In this document: positions 23,767 through 34,600 of the stretch, piece after piece
Numbering within the stretch: the first letter of the stretch is position 1
How the letters are laid out: every line of letters begins with the position of its first letter
Source of the DNA: an uncultured Bacteroidota bacterium
GTDB lineage: Bacteria; Bacteroidota; Bacteroidia; Bacteroidales; GWA2-32-17
NCBI GenBank assembly: GCA_903872185.1
Contig: CAIQJL010000337.1
Location: 1 to 39,454 of the forward strand
Direction: 5' to 3'
Length of the DNA stretch: 39,454 bases
Made by a program: the position numbers and the translations under genes
Notes under the pieces: model-generated
Seen by the model: only the letters and a program-made list of their open reading frames with translations
Told to the model about the DNA's origin: nothing
The model's database searches: none

Positions 23767-26400
23767 ATGAAAGAAATTGAAGCAAAGTACAACCCTGCAT
23801 TAACAGAAGACAAATGGTATTCGTATTGGATGGAAAATAATTTTTTCAGGTCAATACCCGATAACCGAGAACCATATACTATAGTAATACCTCCGCCAAA
23901 CGTTACCGGTGTTCTTCACATGGGACACATGCTTAACAATACCTTGCAAGATGTTTTAATCAGACGGGCAAGAATGCTAGGAAAAAATGCATGCTGGGTT
24001 CCTGGAACCGATCATGCATCTATTGCTACCGAAGCAAGAGTTGTTGCAAAATTAAAAGAACAGGGAATTGATAAAAAATCTCTTTCAAGAGAAGAGTTTT
24101 TAAAACACGCCTGGGAATGGAAAGAAAAACATGGCGGAATAATTTTAGAACAACTTAAAAAACTTGGCGCTTCATGCGATTGGGAACGCACATGTTTTAC
24201 CATGGACAAATCACTTTCAGAAAGCGTTATTAAAGTATTTATTGATCTTTATAACAAAGGACTAATATACCGTGGAGTTAGAATGGTAAACTGGGACCCC
24301 CAGGCAAAAACAGCTGTTTCTGACGAAGAGGTAATTTACAAAGAAGAGCAATCAAATCTGTATTATGTTAAATATAAAATTGAAAACTCTGAAGAATATA
24401 TAACAATAGCTACAACTCGTCCAGAAACTATACTTGGAGATACTGCAGTTTGCGTTCATCCCGAAGACGTAAGATACGCTCATTTAAAAGGTAAAAAAGT
24501 AATTATTCCACTTGTAAACAGGGTTGTTCCCATTATTTTTGACAATTATGTTGATCGCGAATTTGGAACAGGTGCACTAAAAGTTACTCCCGCACATGAT
24601 ATTAATGACTATGAATTAGGAATTAAATACAATCTTGAAACAATAGATATTTTTAATGACGATGGAACTTTAAGCGAAAAAGCAGGATTTTATATTGGCA
24701 TTGATCGTTTTGAAGCAAAAAAACTTATAGTTCCTGAACTAGAAAAACTTGGAAATCTTATAAAAATTGAAAAACATAACAATAAGCTCGGATATTCTGA
24801 ACGCACAAATGCAGTAATAGAACCTAAACTTTCATTACAATGGTTTTTGAAAATGAAGGATCTTTCTGCTCCAGCTTTGGATAATGTTATAAACGACAAC
24901 ATCCAGCTAATTCCTGCAAAATTTAAAAACACTTACAGGCATTGGATGGAAAATGTAAAAGACTGGTGTATAAGTCGTCAGCTATGGTGGGGACAGCAAA
25001 TTCCTGCCTGGTATATAAAAGACTCTCACGAATTTGTTATTGCCGAAGATATCGAAAAAGCATTAGTTCTTGCAAGAGTAAAACATCCAGAAATTACAGC
25101 CTCTGAACTTAAACAAGATGAAGACGTTCTTGATACATGGTTCTCATCATGGTTATGGCCAATTTCGGTTTTTGACGGAATTAGAAATCCAAACAATGCC
25201 GATATCAAATATTATTATCCTACCAACGATTTAGTAACTGCACCTGAAATTCTTTTCTTTTGGGTTGCAAGAATGATAATTGCTGGATATGAATATTTAG
25301 GTGACAAACCTTTTTCTAATGTGTACCTAACCGGTATTGTAAGAGATAAACAGGGACGAAAAATGTCTAAATCACTTGGAAACTCCCCAGATCCTATTGA
25401 ACTCATGCAAAAATACGGAGCAGATGGAGTTCGTGTTGGCATGTTGTTATGTTCACCTGCAGGAAACGATTTACCATTTGATGAAAACCTTACCGAACAA
25501 GGTCGAAATTTTGGAAATAAAATATGGAACGCTTTCCGTTTAATAAATCAATGGGAAGTTGACGAAAAAGCTGCTCAACCAGAACATTCAAAAATAGCAA
25601 TTGAGTGGTTTAATTCTATTTTAAACAAAACTTTAGAAAGCGTAGATGATAATTTCTCGAAATACCGTATTTCAGAGGCTTTAATGGAAATATATAAGCT
25701 TTTCTGGGACGAATTTTCATCATGGTACTTAGAAATAATAAAACCTGCGTATCAACAACCAATAGATGGTGCTACTTTAAAATCGAGCATTGAATTTTTC
25801 GATAAACTTTTAAAATTATTGCATCCTTTTATGCCTTTTATCACTGAAGAAATTTGGCAGATAATTGAAACTCGCAAAAATGGTGAAAGTATCATGATTA
25901 CTCAAATGCCGAAATTCGAAAAATATAACCAACAACTTATAACTGATTTCGAAAACCTAAAAGAACTTACGGCAAATATTCGAACCATTAGAACCGAAAG
26001 AGGATTTCCTATGAAGGAAGCAATTGAATTATTTATTAAATCAAACGGCGAAGAAAATAAAACATATTTAAATTCAGTAACCTCAAAACTTTGTAATTTA
26101 ACAAGTATAATTGAAACTTCTGAAAAGATTGAAAACACTGCAACATTCCATGTTAAAACAGTAGAATATTTTATTCCGATTGGAACAAAATTAAATATTG
26201 AAGATGAAATTAATAAATTACAACAAGAACTTGATTATCTTCGTGGTTTCTTACTTTCTGTAAATAATAAACTGGCAAACGAAAAATTTGTAAATCATGC
26301 TCCTGAACAAGTAGTAAAAATAGAACTTGCAAAAAAATCCGATGCCGAGATAAAAATTAAATCAATAGAAAACCAAATACAATCGCTAATAAATAAATAA
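23767..26400 (+). CDS. valS: Valyl-tRNA synthetase
   Basis: The 877-residue enzyme charges tRNA-Val. Class I signatures are clear: the HIGH-type HMGH at 51-54 in [16 protein letters not shown], and KMSKS at 532-536 in [14 protein letters not shown]. The editing (CP1) domain lies between them, with [13 protein letters not shown] and [13 protein letters not shown], followed by the zinc-free [14 protein letters not shown] region. The anticodon-binding domain follows KMSKS, and a C-terminal coiled coil of about 65 residues (from about 810) is typical of ValRS and separates it from the isoleucyl and leucyl enzymes. Length is normal. Confidence 0.97.
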   Translation: MKEIEAKYNPALTEDKWYSYWMENNFFRSIPDNREPYTIVIPPPNVTGVLHMGHMLNNTLQDVLIRRARMLGKNACWVPGTDHASIATEARVVAKLKEQGIDKKSLSREEFLKHAWEWKEKHGGIILEQLKKLGASCDWERTCFTMDKSLSESVIKVFIDLYNKGLIYRGVRMVNWDPQAKTAVSDEEVIYKEEQSNLYYVKYKIENSEEYITIATTRPETILGDTAVCVHPEDVRYAHLKGKKVIIPLVNRVVPIIFDNYVDREFGTGALKVTPAHDINDYELGIKYNLETIDIFNDDGTLSEKAGFYIGIDRFEAKKLIVPELEKLGNLIKIEKHNNKLGYSERTNAVIEPKLSLQWFLKMKDLSAPALDNVINDNIQLIPAKFKNTYRHWMENVKDWCISRQLWWGQQIPAWYIKDSHEFVIAEDIEKALVLARVKHPEITASELKQDEDVLDTWFSSWLWPISVFDGIRNPNNADIKYYYPTNDLVTAPEILFFWVARMIIAGYEYLGDKPFSNVYLTGIVRDKQGRKMSKSLGNSPDPIELMQKYGADGVRVGMLLCSPAGNDLPFDENLTEQGRNFGNKIWNAFRLINQWEVDEKAAQPEHSKIAIEWFNSILNKTLESVDDNFSKYRISEALMEIYKLFWDEFSSWYLEIIKPAYQQPIDGATLKSSIEFFDKLLKLLHPFMPFITEEIWQIIETRKNGESIMITQMPKFEKYNQQLITDFENLKELTANIRTIRTERGFPMKEAIELFIKSNGEENKTYLNSVTSKLCNLTSIIETSEKIENTATFHVKTVEYFIPIGTKLNIEDEINKLQQELDYLRGFLLSVNNKLANEKFVNHAPEQVVKIELAKKSDAEIKIKSIENQIQSLINK

Positions 26401-26408
26401 GAATTTAT

Positions 26409-26819
26409 ATGAAAAAGAATTTTTTTATTATTTCGTTAATATTTGCTGCTTTCTTTTTTTCGTGCAGCAATTCTGAAACAAAAACAGATGCTGTAACAAA
26501 TGATTCTACATCTGTTTCATCTCTTCCAAAAACTGAATTAAAAGTAACCAAACAATTTGTTACGAATCAGGATGGAACCGTTAAAGAAAACGCAGTAGTT
26601 GCTACTATTGGCTATAACGAACAAGAAGTTTCGGTTAATTTTACCGACAGTGTTGACAAATCATTTACAGTAAAAGTTATTTCTTTAGAAAAGAAAGTTG
26701 AAGGAACAATGATGAAAGTAAAAGACGGAAAATATTTTGAAGTTTTTGTTTCATCTGGCGCTCAACCTCAGGTTACTTTCACTTCTGACAGAGGTTATGG
26801 CAACATGACTTTTATGTAA
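26409..26819 (+). CDS. Small lipoprotein, unknown function
   Basis: The 136-residue protein begins MKKNFFIISLIFAAFFFSCSNSE, a lipoprotein signal with Cys19. A Ser/Thr/Asp-rich linker is followed by about 85 residues rich in beta strands (VVATIGYNEQEVSVNF, FTVKVISLEKKV). I recognise no named family. It starts eight bases after valS and is probably read from the same transcript, although pdxA downstream seems to have its own promoter. Confidence 0.7.
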   Translation: MKKNFFIISLIFAAFFFSCSNSETKTDAVTNDSTSVSSLPKTELKVTKQFVTNQDGTVKENAVVATIGYNEQEVSVNFTDSVDKSFTVKVISLEKKVEGTMMKVKDGKYFEVFVSSGAQPQVTFTSDRGYGNMTFM

Positions 26820-26898
26820 ATTTTGAAATTTAAATCCTATAATTAAGGACATTAAGACTTCTGTTTTAATTTCAATTACCCTATCACATTTTTCTTAC

Positions 26899-26906
26899 TA
26901 CCTTTG
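26899..26906 (+). promoter_or_regulatory. -7 element of pdxA
   Basis: TACCTTTG matches TAnnTTTG exactly, 30 bases before the ATG at 26937. It predicts a start near 26913. No good -33 element is seen, so the strength is uncertain. Confidence 0.5.
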
Positions 26907-26936
26907 TAGGTATTCATACTTTATTAATTATATATC

Positions 26937-27992
26937 ATGAGTGAAAAAAAGATAGTTGTTGGTATAACACATGGCGATATTAATGGCATTGGTTACGAAA
27001 TTATTTTAAAGTGTTTAAGTGACGTTAAAATTACAGAGATTTGCACACCAATAGTTTATGGATCCTCAAAAGTAGCATCATATCATCGTAAAGCATTAAA
27101 CATTGAAAACTTCAGTTTTAATCAAATTAGAAATGCTGGCGAAGCAAATCCTAAAAGAGCTAACATTATTAATTGTACCGATGAAGAAGTTAAAGTAGAG
27201 CCGGGCAAATCAACTCCAGAAAGTGGAAAAGCTGCTTTTGATGCCTTACAACGTGCAGTAAGCGATTTACAAAAAGGTGAAATTGATGTACTAGTAACTG
27301 CTCCAATAAACAAAGAAAGCATACAATCTAAAGATTTTAATTTCCCTGGTCACACCGAATATCTTCAGGAAAAATGGAAAAGTGATGATGTTTTAATGTT
27401 TATGATTAGCGATAACATGAAAGTTGGAGTAGTTACTGGCCATATTCCTATTTCACTAGTAGCGCAAAATATAAAAACAAATAAAATTCTTCAAAAACTA
27501 AGACTTATTAATCGATCATTAATTGAAGATTTTGGAATTCGTCGCCCAAGAATTGCAGTTTTAGGTTTAAACCCTCATTCTGGCGATAATGGCTTAATTG
27601 GTAACGAAGAACAAGAAGAAATTATACCCGCATTAAAAACTGCCCGCGACGAAAAAATTATGGCATTAGGTCCATATCCAGCTGATGGATTTTTTAGTTC
27701 TGGAAATTATGCAAAATTCGATGCTATACTTGCAATGTATCATGACCAAGGGCTAATTCCCTTCAAATCACTAGCTTTTGAAGATGGAATAAATTTCACT
27801 GCTGGTTTACCAATTGTTCGCACCTCACCTGCTCATGGAACGGCATATGATATTGTTGATAAGAACCAAGCGTCGCCAGATTCTTTCCGAAAAGCACTTT
27901 ATATGGCATGTGATATTTTCCGAAAAAGAATTGAATACCGCAAATTAACTGCTAATCCTCTTGTTATTCAGGAAAATGGAAATAATCAATAA
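26937..27992 (+). CDS. pdxA: 4-hydroxythreonine-4-phosphate dehydrogenase
   Basis: The 351-residue protein belongs to the PdxA family, which oxidises 4-phosphohydroxy-threonine in the DXP-dependent route to pyridoxal phosphate. Metal ligands His169 (VTGHIPI), His214 (NPHSGDNG) and His269 (MYHDQGLIPFK) keep the exact spacing of E. coli His166, His211 and His266. The start THGDINGIGYEI and the substrate-binding TAPINKES and FPGHTEYL are also present. About 20 residues longer than the E. coli enzyme. The downstream gene, ruvA, is 75 bases away and unrelated in function. Confidence 0.95.
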   Translation: MSEKKIVVGITHGDINGIGYEIILKCLSDVKITEICTPIVYGSSKVASYHRKALNIENFSFNQIRNAGEANPKRANIINCTDEEVKVEPGKSTPESGKAAFDALQRAVSDLQKGEIDVLVTAPINKESIQSKDFNFPGHTEYLQEKWKSDDVLMFMISDNMKVGVVTGHIPISLVAQNIKTNKILQKLRLINRSLIEDFGIRRPRIAVLGLNPHSGDNGLIGNEEQEEIIPALKTARDEKIMALGPYPADGFFSSGNYAKFDAILAMYHDQGLIPFKSLAFEDGINFTAGLPIVRTSPAHGTAYDIVDKNQASPDSFRKALYMACDIFRKRIEYRKLTANPLVIQENGNNQ

Positions 27993-28067
27993 GACAGTTT
28001 ATTTATAATGTTAAACCACATTTTTTAGTTATTTTAGCAAGTTTTTTAGACTTTCTAACTTTATTTT

Positions 28068-28649
28068 ATGTACGAATATATTAGCGGTAAACTAACTGAA
28101 ATTACACCAGCTTATGCTGTGGTTGAAAATAATGGAATTGGCTATATTATAAATATTTCGCTAAGTACTTATTCAAAAATTAACGGTAGCGAAAATTGCC
28201 AGTTATATCTTCATCATGTTATTCGCGAAGATGCTCAACTATTTTTTGGATTTAGCACAAGACAGGAAAGAGAATTATTTCGTCAATTAATTTCTGTAAG
28301 TGGAGTTGGCCCAAACACTGCAAGAATGATGCTTTCGTCACTTAGCGCCGAAGAAATTCAAAGAGCAATTATGGGTGCCAACATATTGTTATTAAAAGGA
28401 ATAAAAGGTATTGGACAAAAAACTGCAGAAAGAATTATTGTTGATTTGCGCGATAAAATCGCAAAAATTGGAGGTCAAGAAGAAATTTTTAAGGGCATAC
28501 ACAATACAATGAGAGATGAAGCGTTATCTGCACTGTTAATGTTAGGATTTCCAAGAAATGTATCTGAAAAAGCACTTGATAAATTACTGTCAGAAAAAGC
28601 AGGAATGTCTGCCGAAGAACTTGTGAAACAGGCATTAAAGCAACTATAA
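28068..28649 (+). CDS. ruvA: Holliday junction branch-migration protein RuvA
   Basis: The 193-residue protein has the three RuvA domains: an OB fold (1-62, MYEYISGKLTEITPAYAVVE), tandem helix-hairpin-helix motifs (SVSGVGPNTARMML and LKGIKGIGQKTAERIIVDL, about 73-130) and a C-terminal domain (from about 145, DEALSALLMLGF) that contacts RuvB. It binds Holliday junctions and loads RuvB for branch migration. It lies directly before sprA, an order seen in other Bacteroidota. The stop is 16 bases before the sprA TTG. Confidence 0.96.
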   Translation: MYEYISGKLTEITPAYAVVENNGIGYIINISLSTYSKINGSENCQLYLHHVIREDAQLFFGFSTRQERELFRQLISVSGVGPNTARMMLSSLSAEEIQRAIMGANILLLKGIKGIGQKTAERIIVDLRDKIAKIGGQEEIFKGIHNTMRDEALSALLMLGFPRNVSEKALDKLLSEKAGMSAEELVKQALKQL

Positions 28650-28665
28650 ACATCTATTAAAAAAG

Positions 28666-31600
28666 TTGAAGAGTGTATTTGTAAATATCGTTTTTTTTGC
28701 AGCCCTTGCTTCTGTTTGGCCATTTATAATGTTAAAGCCAGTTACTAAGCAACGAATTGCTACTGGGTCAGATTTATATTTTGCACCTCCCGATACCGGA
28801 AAAAAAGATTCTACAACAAACCTTCCTTTTCCATTTAACGATCAGGGAAATAAATCTGGTGTTAATCAGGGATACGAATCTGGCATGTATTTGCATAAAC
28901 CTTCAAACATCTCAACCGATGTGGAATACGACGCCGAAAACAACGAATATAATATTAATGAAAATGTTGGTAGTCTAAGATACCGCACCCCTGAATCAAT
29001 GTCTTTTGAAGACTATCAAAAAGAAGACTTTGACAGAGCAGTTAAAGGTTATTGGAGACAACGCTTTCAGGGTGAAAATTTCCAAAACCAATCACACCTT
29101 ATTCCTCAAATTAGAATATTAGGCGATGTTTTTAACACTATTTTTGGAAGCAGCACAATAGATATAAAACCTCAGGGCTCGGCTGAACTAATCTTTGGAT
29201 TAAACACTCAACGCACAGATAATCCTCAGCTTCCCGTAAAACAAAGAAAAGTTACAACTTTCGATTTTCAGGAAAAAATTCAGATGAATGTTACAGGACA
29301 AATTGGTGATAAACTAAAACTTAGCGCTAGTTATAATACCGAAGCCTCATTTGAATTTGAAAATAACATGAAGCTTGCGTATGAAGGTAAAGAGGATGAA
29401 ATTATCAGAAAAATTGAAGCTGGTAATGTAAGTTTACCTTTAACAGGATCACTTATAAATGGAAGTTATAGCTTATTTGGAATAAAAACAGAATTGCAAT
29501 TTGGTAAGTTAACAGTTACAAATATATTTTCTCAACAAAAAGGAAAATCTCAGGTAGTTGAAGTTCAAGGCGGGGCTCAAATAAGTAATTTTGAAGTATA
29601 TGCCGACCAGTATGAAGCAAATCGCCATTTTTTCCTTGGGAAATATTTTTACGACAATTACGATAATTTCTTAGCAAATCTTCCTCTTATTAATTCTGGA
29701 ATTAACATTAGCAGAATTGAAGTATGGGTTACTAATAAAAGTGGTAATTACACCGATGCCCGCAACGTAGTTGCATTTACAGATTTAGGTGAAGGAATTA
29801 ACACAGTTACAGGCTTACCAAACATTTATAATTCAACTGTTTCATTAACTCCCGGATATCCCTACCCTTACCCTAGTGATTCAATAAATTCATTAAATCA
29901 TGCCGAAGTTGATTACCCTTCTATTCGAACACTTTCTTCTGTAAATAGTATATTAAGCGGTATTTTTATAAGTGGAACAGATTATAATGCTACCGAATCG
30001 ATGAGATTGTTAAGTCCATCAGAATACACTATATTCCCAACTCTTGGATATATTTCACTTAATTCGGCATTAAATTCTGATGAAGTTTTAGCAGTTGCAT
30101 ACGAATATACTGTTGGTGGAAAAAACTTTAAAGTTGGAGAATTTTCAAACACCATTGCTTCTCCTAATGCTCTAATTTTAAAACTTATAAAAGGGACTTC
30201 GCTTACACCTCAAAACCCAATGTGGCATTTAATGATGAAAAACATATACTCGATTGGAGCATACCAGGTTAATAGCGAAGATTTTAAATTAGACGTAATG
30301 TACCAAAACGATAAAACAGGTACAGCTATAAATTTTGTTCCTGTTGGTGCTATTGATAGAAAACCACTTATTGAAGTTCTGAATCTCGACAAATTAAATT
30401 CTCAATTAGACCCTTATCCAGATGGTCGTTTTGACTTTATTGATAAAGTTACTATTAACTCATCAAATGGAAGAGTAATTTTTCCTGTAAAAGAACCATT
30501 TGGAAATTACTTATATGATAAAATGGTTTACAATGATCCTACTCAAGAAACCTTAGCATCACAATTTTCATATCAGGAACTTTACGATTCTACCCAAAGT
30601 AAAGCCAGACAACTTGCAGAGAAAAATAAATTCTTCATGAAAGGAAGTTATAAATCTGCATCGGGTTCAGATATTGCTTTAAATGCAATGAATATTCCAC
30701 AAGGTTCTGTAAAAGTAACTGCCGGCGGACAAATTTTAGTTGAAAATCAGGATTATACAGTTGATTATACTTTAGGTCGTGTAAAAATTATTAATCAAGG
30801 TTTATTGCAATCAGGAACACCAATTAAAATTTCTCTGGAAAGTCAATCTTTATTTAACATACAAAGCAAAACCTTAATGGGAATGCATTTAAATTATCAG
30901 GTTAATAAAGATTTTAGTTTAGGTGGCACAATTTTAAATTTAACCGAAAGACCATTAACTCAGAAAGTTGGCATTGGCGACGAGCCTATTTCAAACACAA
31001 TCTGGGGACTTGATGGTACTTATAGAACAGAATCTAGGCTTTTAACAAAAATTGTAGACAAACTTCCATTTTTAGAAACAAAAGCCGCATCAAATTTCAT
31101 GGTAACTGGTGAATTTGCACATCTTATTCCCGGACACAGTAAAGCAATTGCCAAAAACGGAATCTCTTATATTGATGATTTTGAAGGCAGTAAGTCATCT
31201 ATAGATTTAAGATCCGTTGGATCATGGGTGCTTGCAAGTACACCTCAAGGACAACCAGGAATGTTTGCTGAAGGAAATCTGTTTAACAATCTTTCTGTTG
31301 GTTTTAACCGTGCAAAAACTGCATGGTATGTTATCGATCCATCAGTTTTTTATCGCGAAACTTCAGTTACTCCTTCTAATATTACAGCAGATTTAACAAA
31401 TCACCTAAGTCGCGAAGTATACGAAAAAGAAATTTGGCCTAACAAAGAGCAACAAAATGGTGTACCTTCATATATTCCAATTTTAAATTTTGCCTTTTAT
31501 CCCGAAGAAAGAGGTCCATATAATTACGACATTCGTAACATTGATCCTAATACTGGAAAGTTTACAAACCCAACAAATCGTTGGGGTGGTATAATGCGAA

Positions 31601-34600
31601 AAATTGAAAGTAACGATTTTGAAGCAGCCAATATTGAGTTTGTTGAATTTTGGTTAATGGATCCATTTGTATACGAAACCGACTCTTTATATCAAGGCGG
31701 TAATCTTTATTTTAACCTTGGAGATATATCTGAAGATGTTTTGCGCGATGGCAGAAAATCATTTGAAAACGGATTACCAACAACATCCACTGTTTCTTTA
31801 GTCGACACAACTGTTTGGGGTAGAGTTCCAGTTATTCAGTCTGTTGTTAATGCATTTGATAATCAAGTTGACTCAAGACCTTTTCAGGATGTTGGTTTAG
31901 ATGGACTTTCAAATGCAAATGAACGCTCATTTTTTAGTAGCGCCAACCCAGATGTAACTTATGCTTTTATTGACTCAATGTCTAATCTGTATCCTGCCAG
32001 TGTTGCATTTAATAATGCTAATAATGATCCATCATCTGACGATTATCGTTTTTACAGAGGTAGTGATTATGATACAAGAGGGCTTGGCATTTTAGACAGA
32101 TATAAAGACTATAACGGCCTAGAGGCAAATAGCTTACCAACAGAGCTTTCCCCAGAAAGCTACCCAAATGCTGCAACCACACAACCAAATACAGAAGATA
32201 TAAACCGAGACAATACTTTAAGTGAATTTGAGAGTTATTTTCAATATAAAATTCAGATGAGTCGCGGGCAATTACAAGTTGGGCAAAATTATATTGTTGA
32301 CGAAATAACCGGTCAAAACAAAAATGGTGATCCTGTAAAATGGTATCAATTTAAAGTTCCACTTTATAAGCCAGATACTATTGTTGGAAATATTCAGGAT
32401 TTTAAATCTATTCGCTTTTTCAGAATGTTTGTAAAAGATTTTGAAAAACCTGTTATTTTGCGTTTTGCAAAACTAGAACTAGTAAGAGGCGAATGGAGAA
32501 AATACAATACTTCACTTATGGAAGGTGGAGCTGTTTTACCAGATGAACAATCTGATGCTGCATTTGATATTTCTGCTGTAAACATTGAAGAAAACGGTTC
32601 CAAATCACCTATTAATTACGTATTACCTCCAGGTGTTGACAGGGTAATTGACCCAACAAACCCTCAACTACGCCAGTTAAATGAACAGGCTCTGGTTTTA
32701 AAAGCGTGCGCACTTGAAGATGGCGATGGTCGTGCTGCGTACAGAAACGTTACACTTGACGTGAGACAATATAAGCGTTTACAAATGTTTGTACATGCTG
32801 AAGCAATGCTAGGCTTACCTCTTAGCAATAATGATGTGTGTGTGTTTATTAGAATTGGATCTGACTACCAAAACAATTTTTACGAATATGAAATTCCTCT
32901 TTCAATAACACCTCCTGGTTCTTACAATAATGATGACGAAGAAGCAAGAAAAATAGTTTGGCCGGAATCCAACATGTTCGATTTTCCATTTGAAGATTTA
33001 CAAAGAGTAAAGCAGCTTAGGAACAGCGATATGAGGCGAGGTGGAAGTGATGTTTCATTAACAAAGTTATACGACATCTCAGTTGGTAACAATAGAGTAT
33101 CTGTTGTTGGAAATCCTAATTTAAGCAATATAAGAACCATAATGATTGGGATTCGCAATCGTAAAAAAACTGAAAATAATATTCCCGATGATGGTATGTC
33201 TAAATGTATTGAAGTTTGGGTTAACGAATTACGACTTACAGATTTTGACGAAAAAGGCGGCTGGGCAGCTAATTTAAGAATGTCGGCTAAGCTTGCAGAT
33301 TTTGGTACAGTTACCGTTTCGGGATCAACTAGCACACCTGGATTTGGAAGTATTGAAAAGAAAGTTAATGAACGAAGTAAAGAACAGGCATATCAATATG
33401 ATATTGCTTCTAATTTTGAATTAGGTAAATTTTTACCCGAAAAAGTAAAGCTTAGTATACCAATGTTTATTGGATTTTCAGAAGGTTTTCGAAATCCACA
33501 ATATAATCCATTAGACCCTGATATTCCATTAAAAGTTTCACTTGCCGACCTTGAAACAAAAGAACAAAAAGACTCATTAAGAAAAATGGTTCAGGATTAC
33601 ACAAGAAGAAAAAGTTTAAATTTCACTAATGTTAAATTAAATTCTACAAGTACTACTCCTGCTCCATGGAATATTTCGAACTTTGCAGTAAGTTACTCTT
33701 ATAGCGAACAATTTTCTAGAAATATTTCTACAATATTTAATCGTCAGAAAATGTATCGTGGTGCATTAACTTATAATTATAACACTACCCCTAAAAATGT
33801 ACTACCATTTCAAAACAGTAAGTTTCTTAACAAACCTATTTTAAAACTTATTAAGGATTTTAATTTTAACTATTTGCCATCACAATTCTCGTTTATGACT
33901 GACGTAGATAGAACTTATAATGAAGTTCAGTTACGTAACATTGAAAACATGAGTTATACCATACCAACAACTTACACAAAAGACTTTCAATGGAACAGAA
34001 TTTACGATTTTAAATATGATATAACAAAGTCACTTAAATTTGATTTCTCGGCAAATAACATTGCCAAAATTGATGAGCCTGTTCAATACGGTCAAAGGGT
34101 TGATAAAGATTATAAGGAAGAGTATCAGTTATGGAAAGATTCCGTTTGGAAGAATGTTCAGAATTTTGGTCGCACAACAAATTACCGTCATAGTTTCAAT
34201 TTAAACTATACTATTCCAATAAATAAAATTCCTATCCTAAACTGGCTAACAGCATCCGCAAGATATGGAGGCACATACGAGTGGATTGCAACCCCACGTT
34301 TTGCAGACGAATCAATTAATTTAGGAAACACTATAAAAAACAGTAACACCCGTCAGATTAATGGACAAGCAAACATGCTTTCATTATATAACAAATTGCC
34401 TGTTTTACAAAGAATAAATCAGAAATATGCTAAAGGTAAAAAACCAACTAAAAAGCAAAAAGAAACTGTTATATTCCCAAAACAAGGCGATCCACCTAGA
34501 AAGTACAACTTTAAAGCTAAAATTCCTAAATCAATTTCTCACAAGCTTGCAACAATTGATGTTACAATAAAAATTACTGACTCTTCGGGTGCTGATGTAC

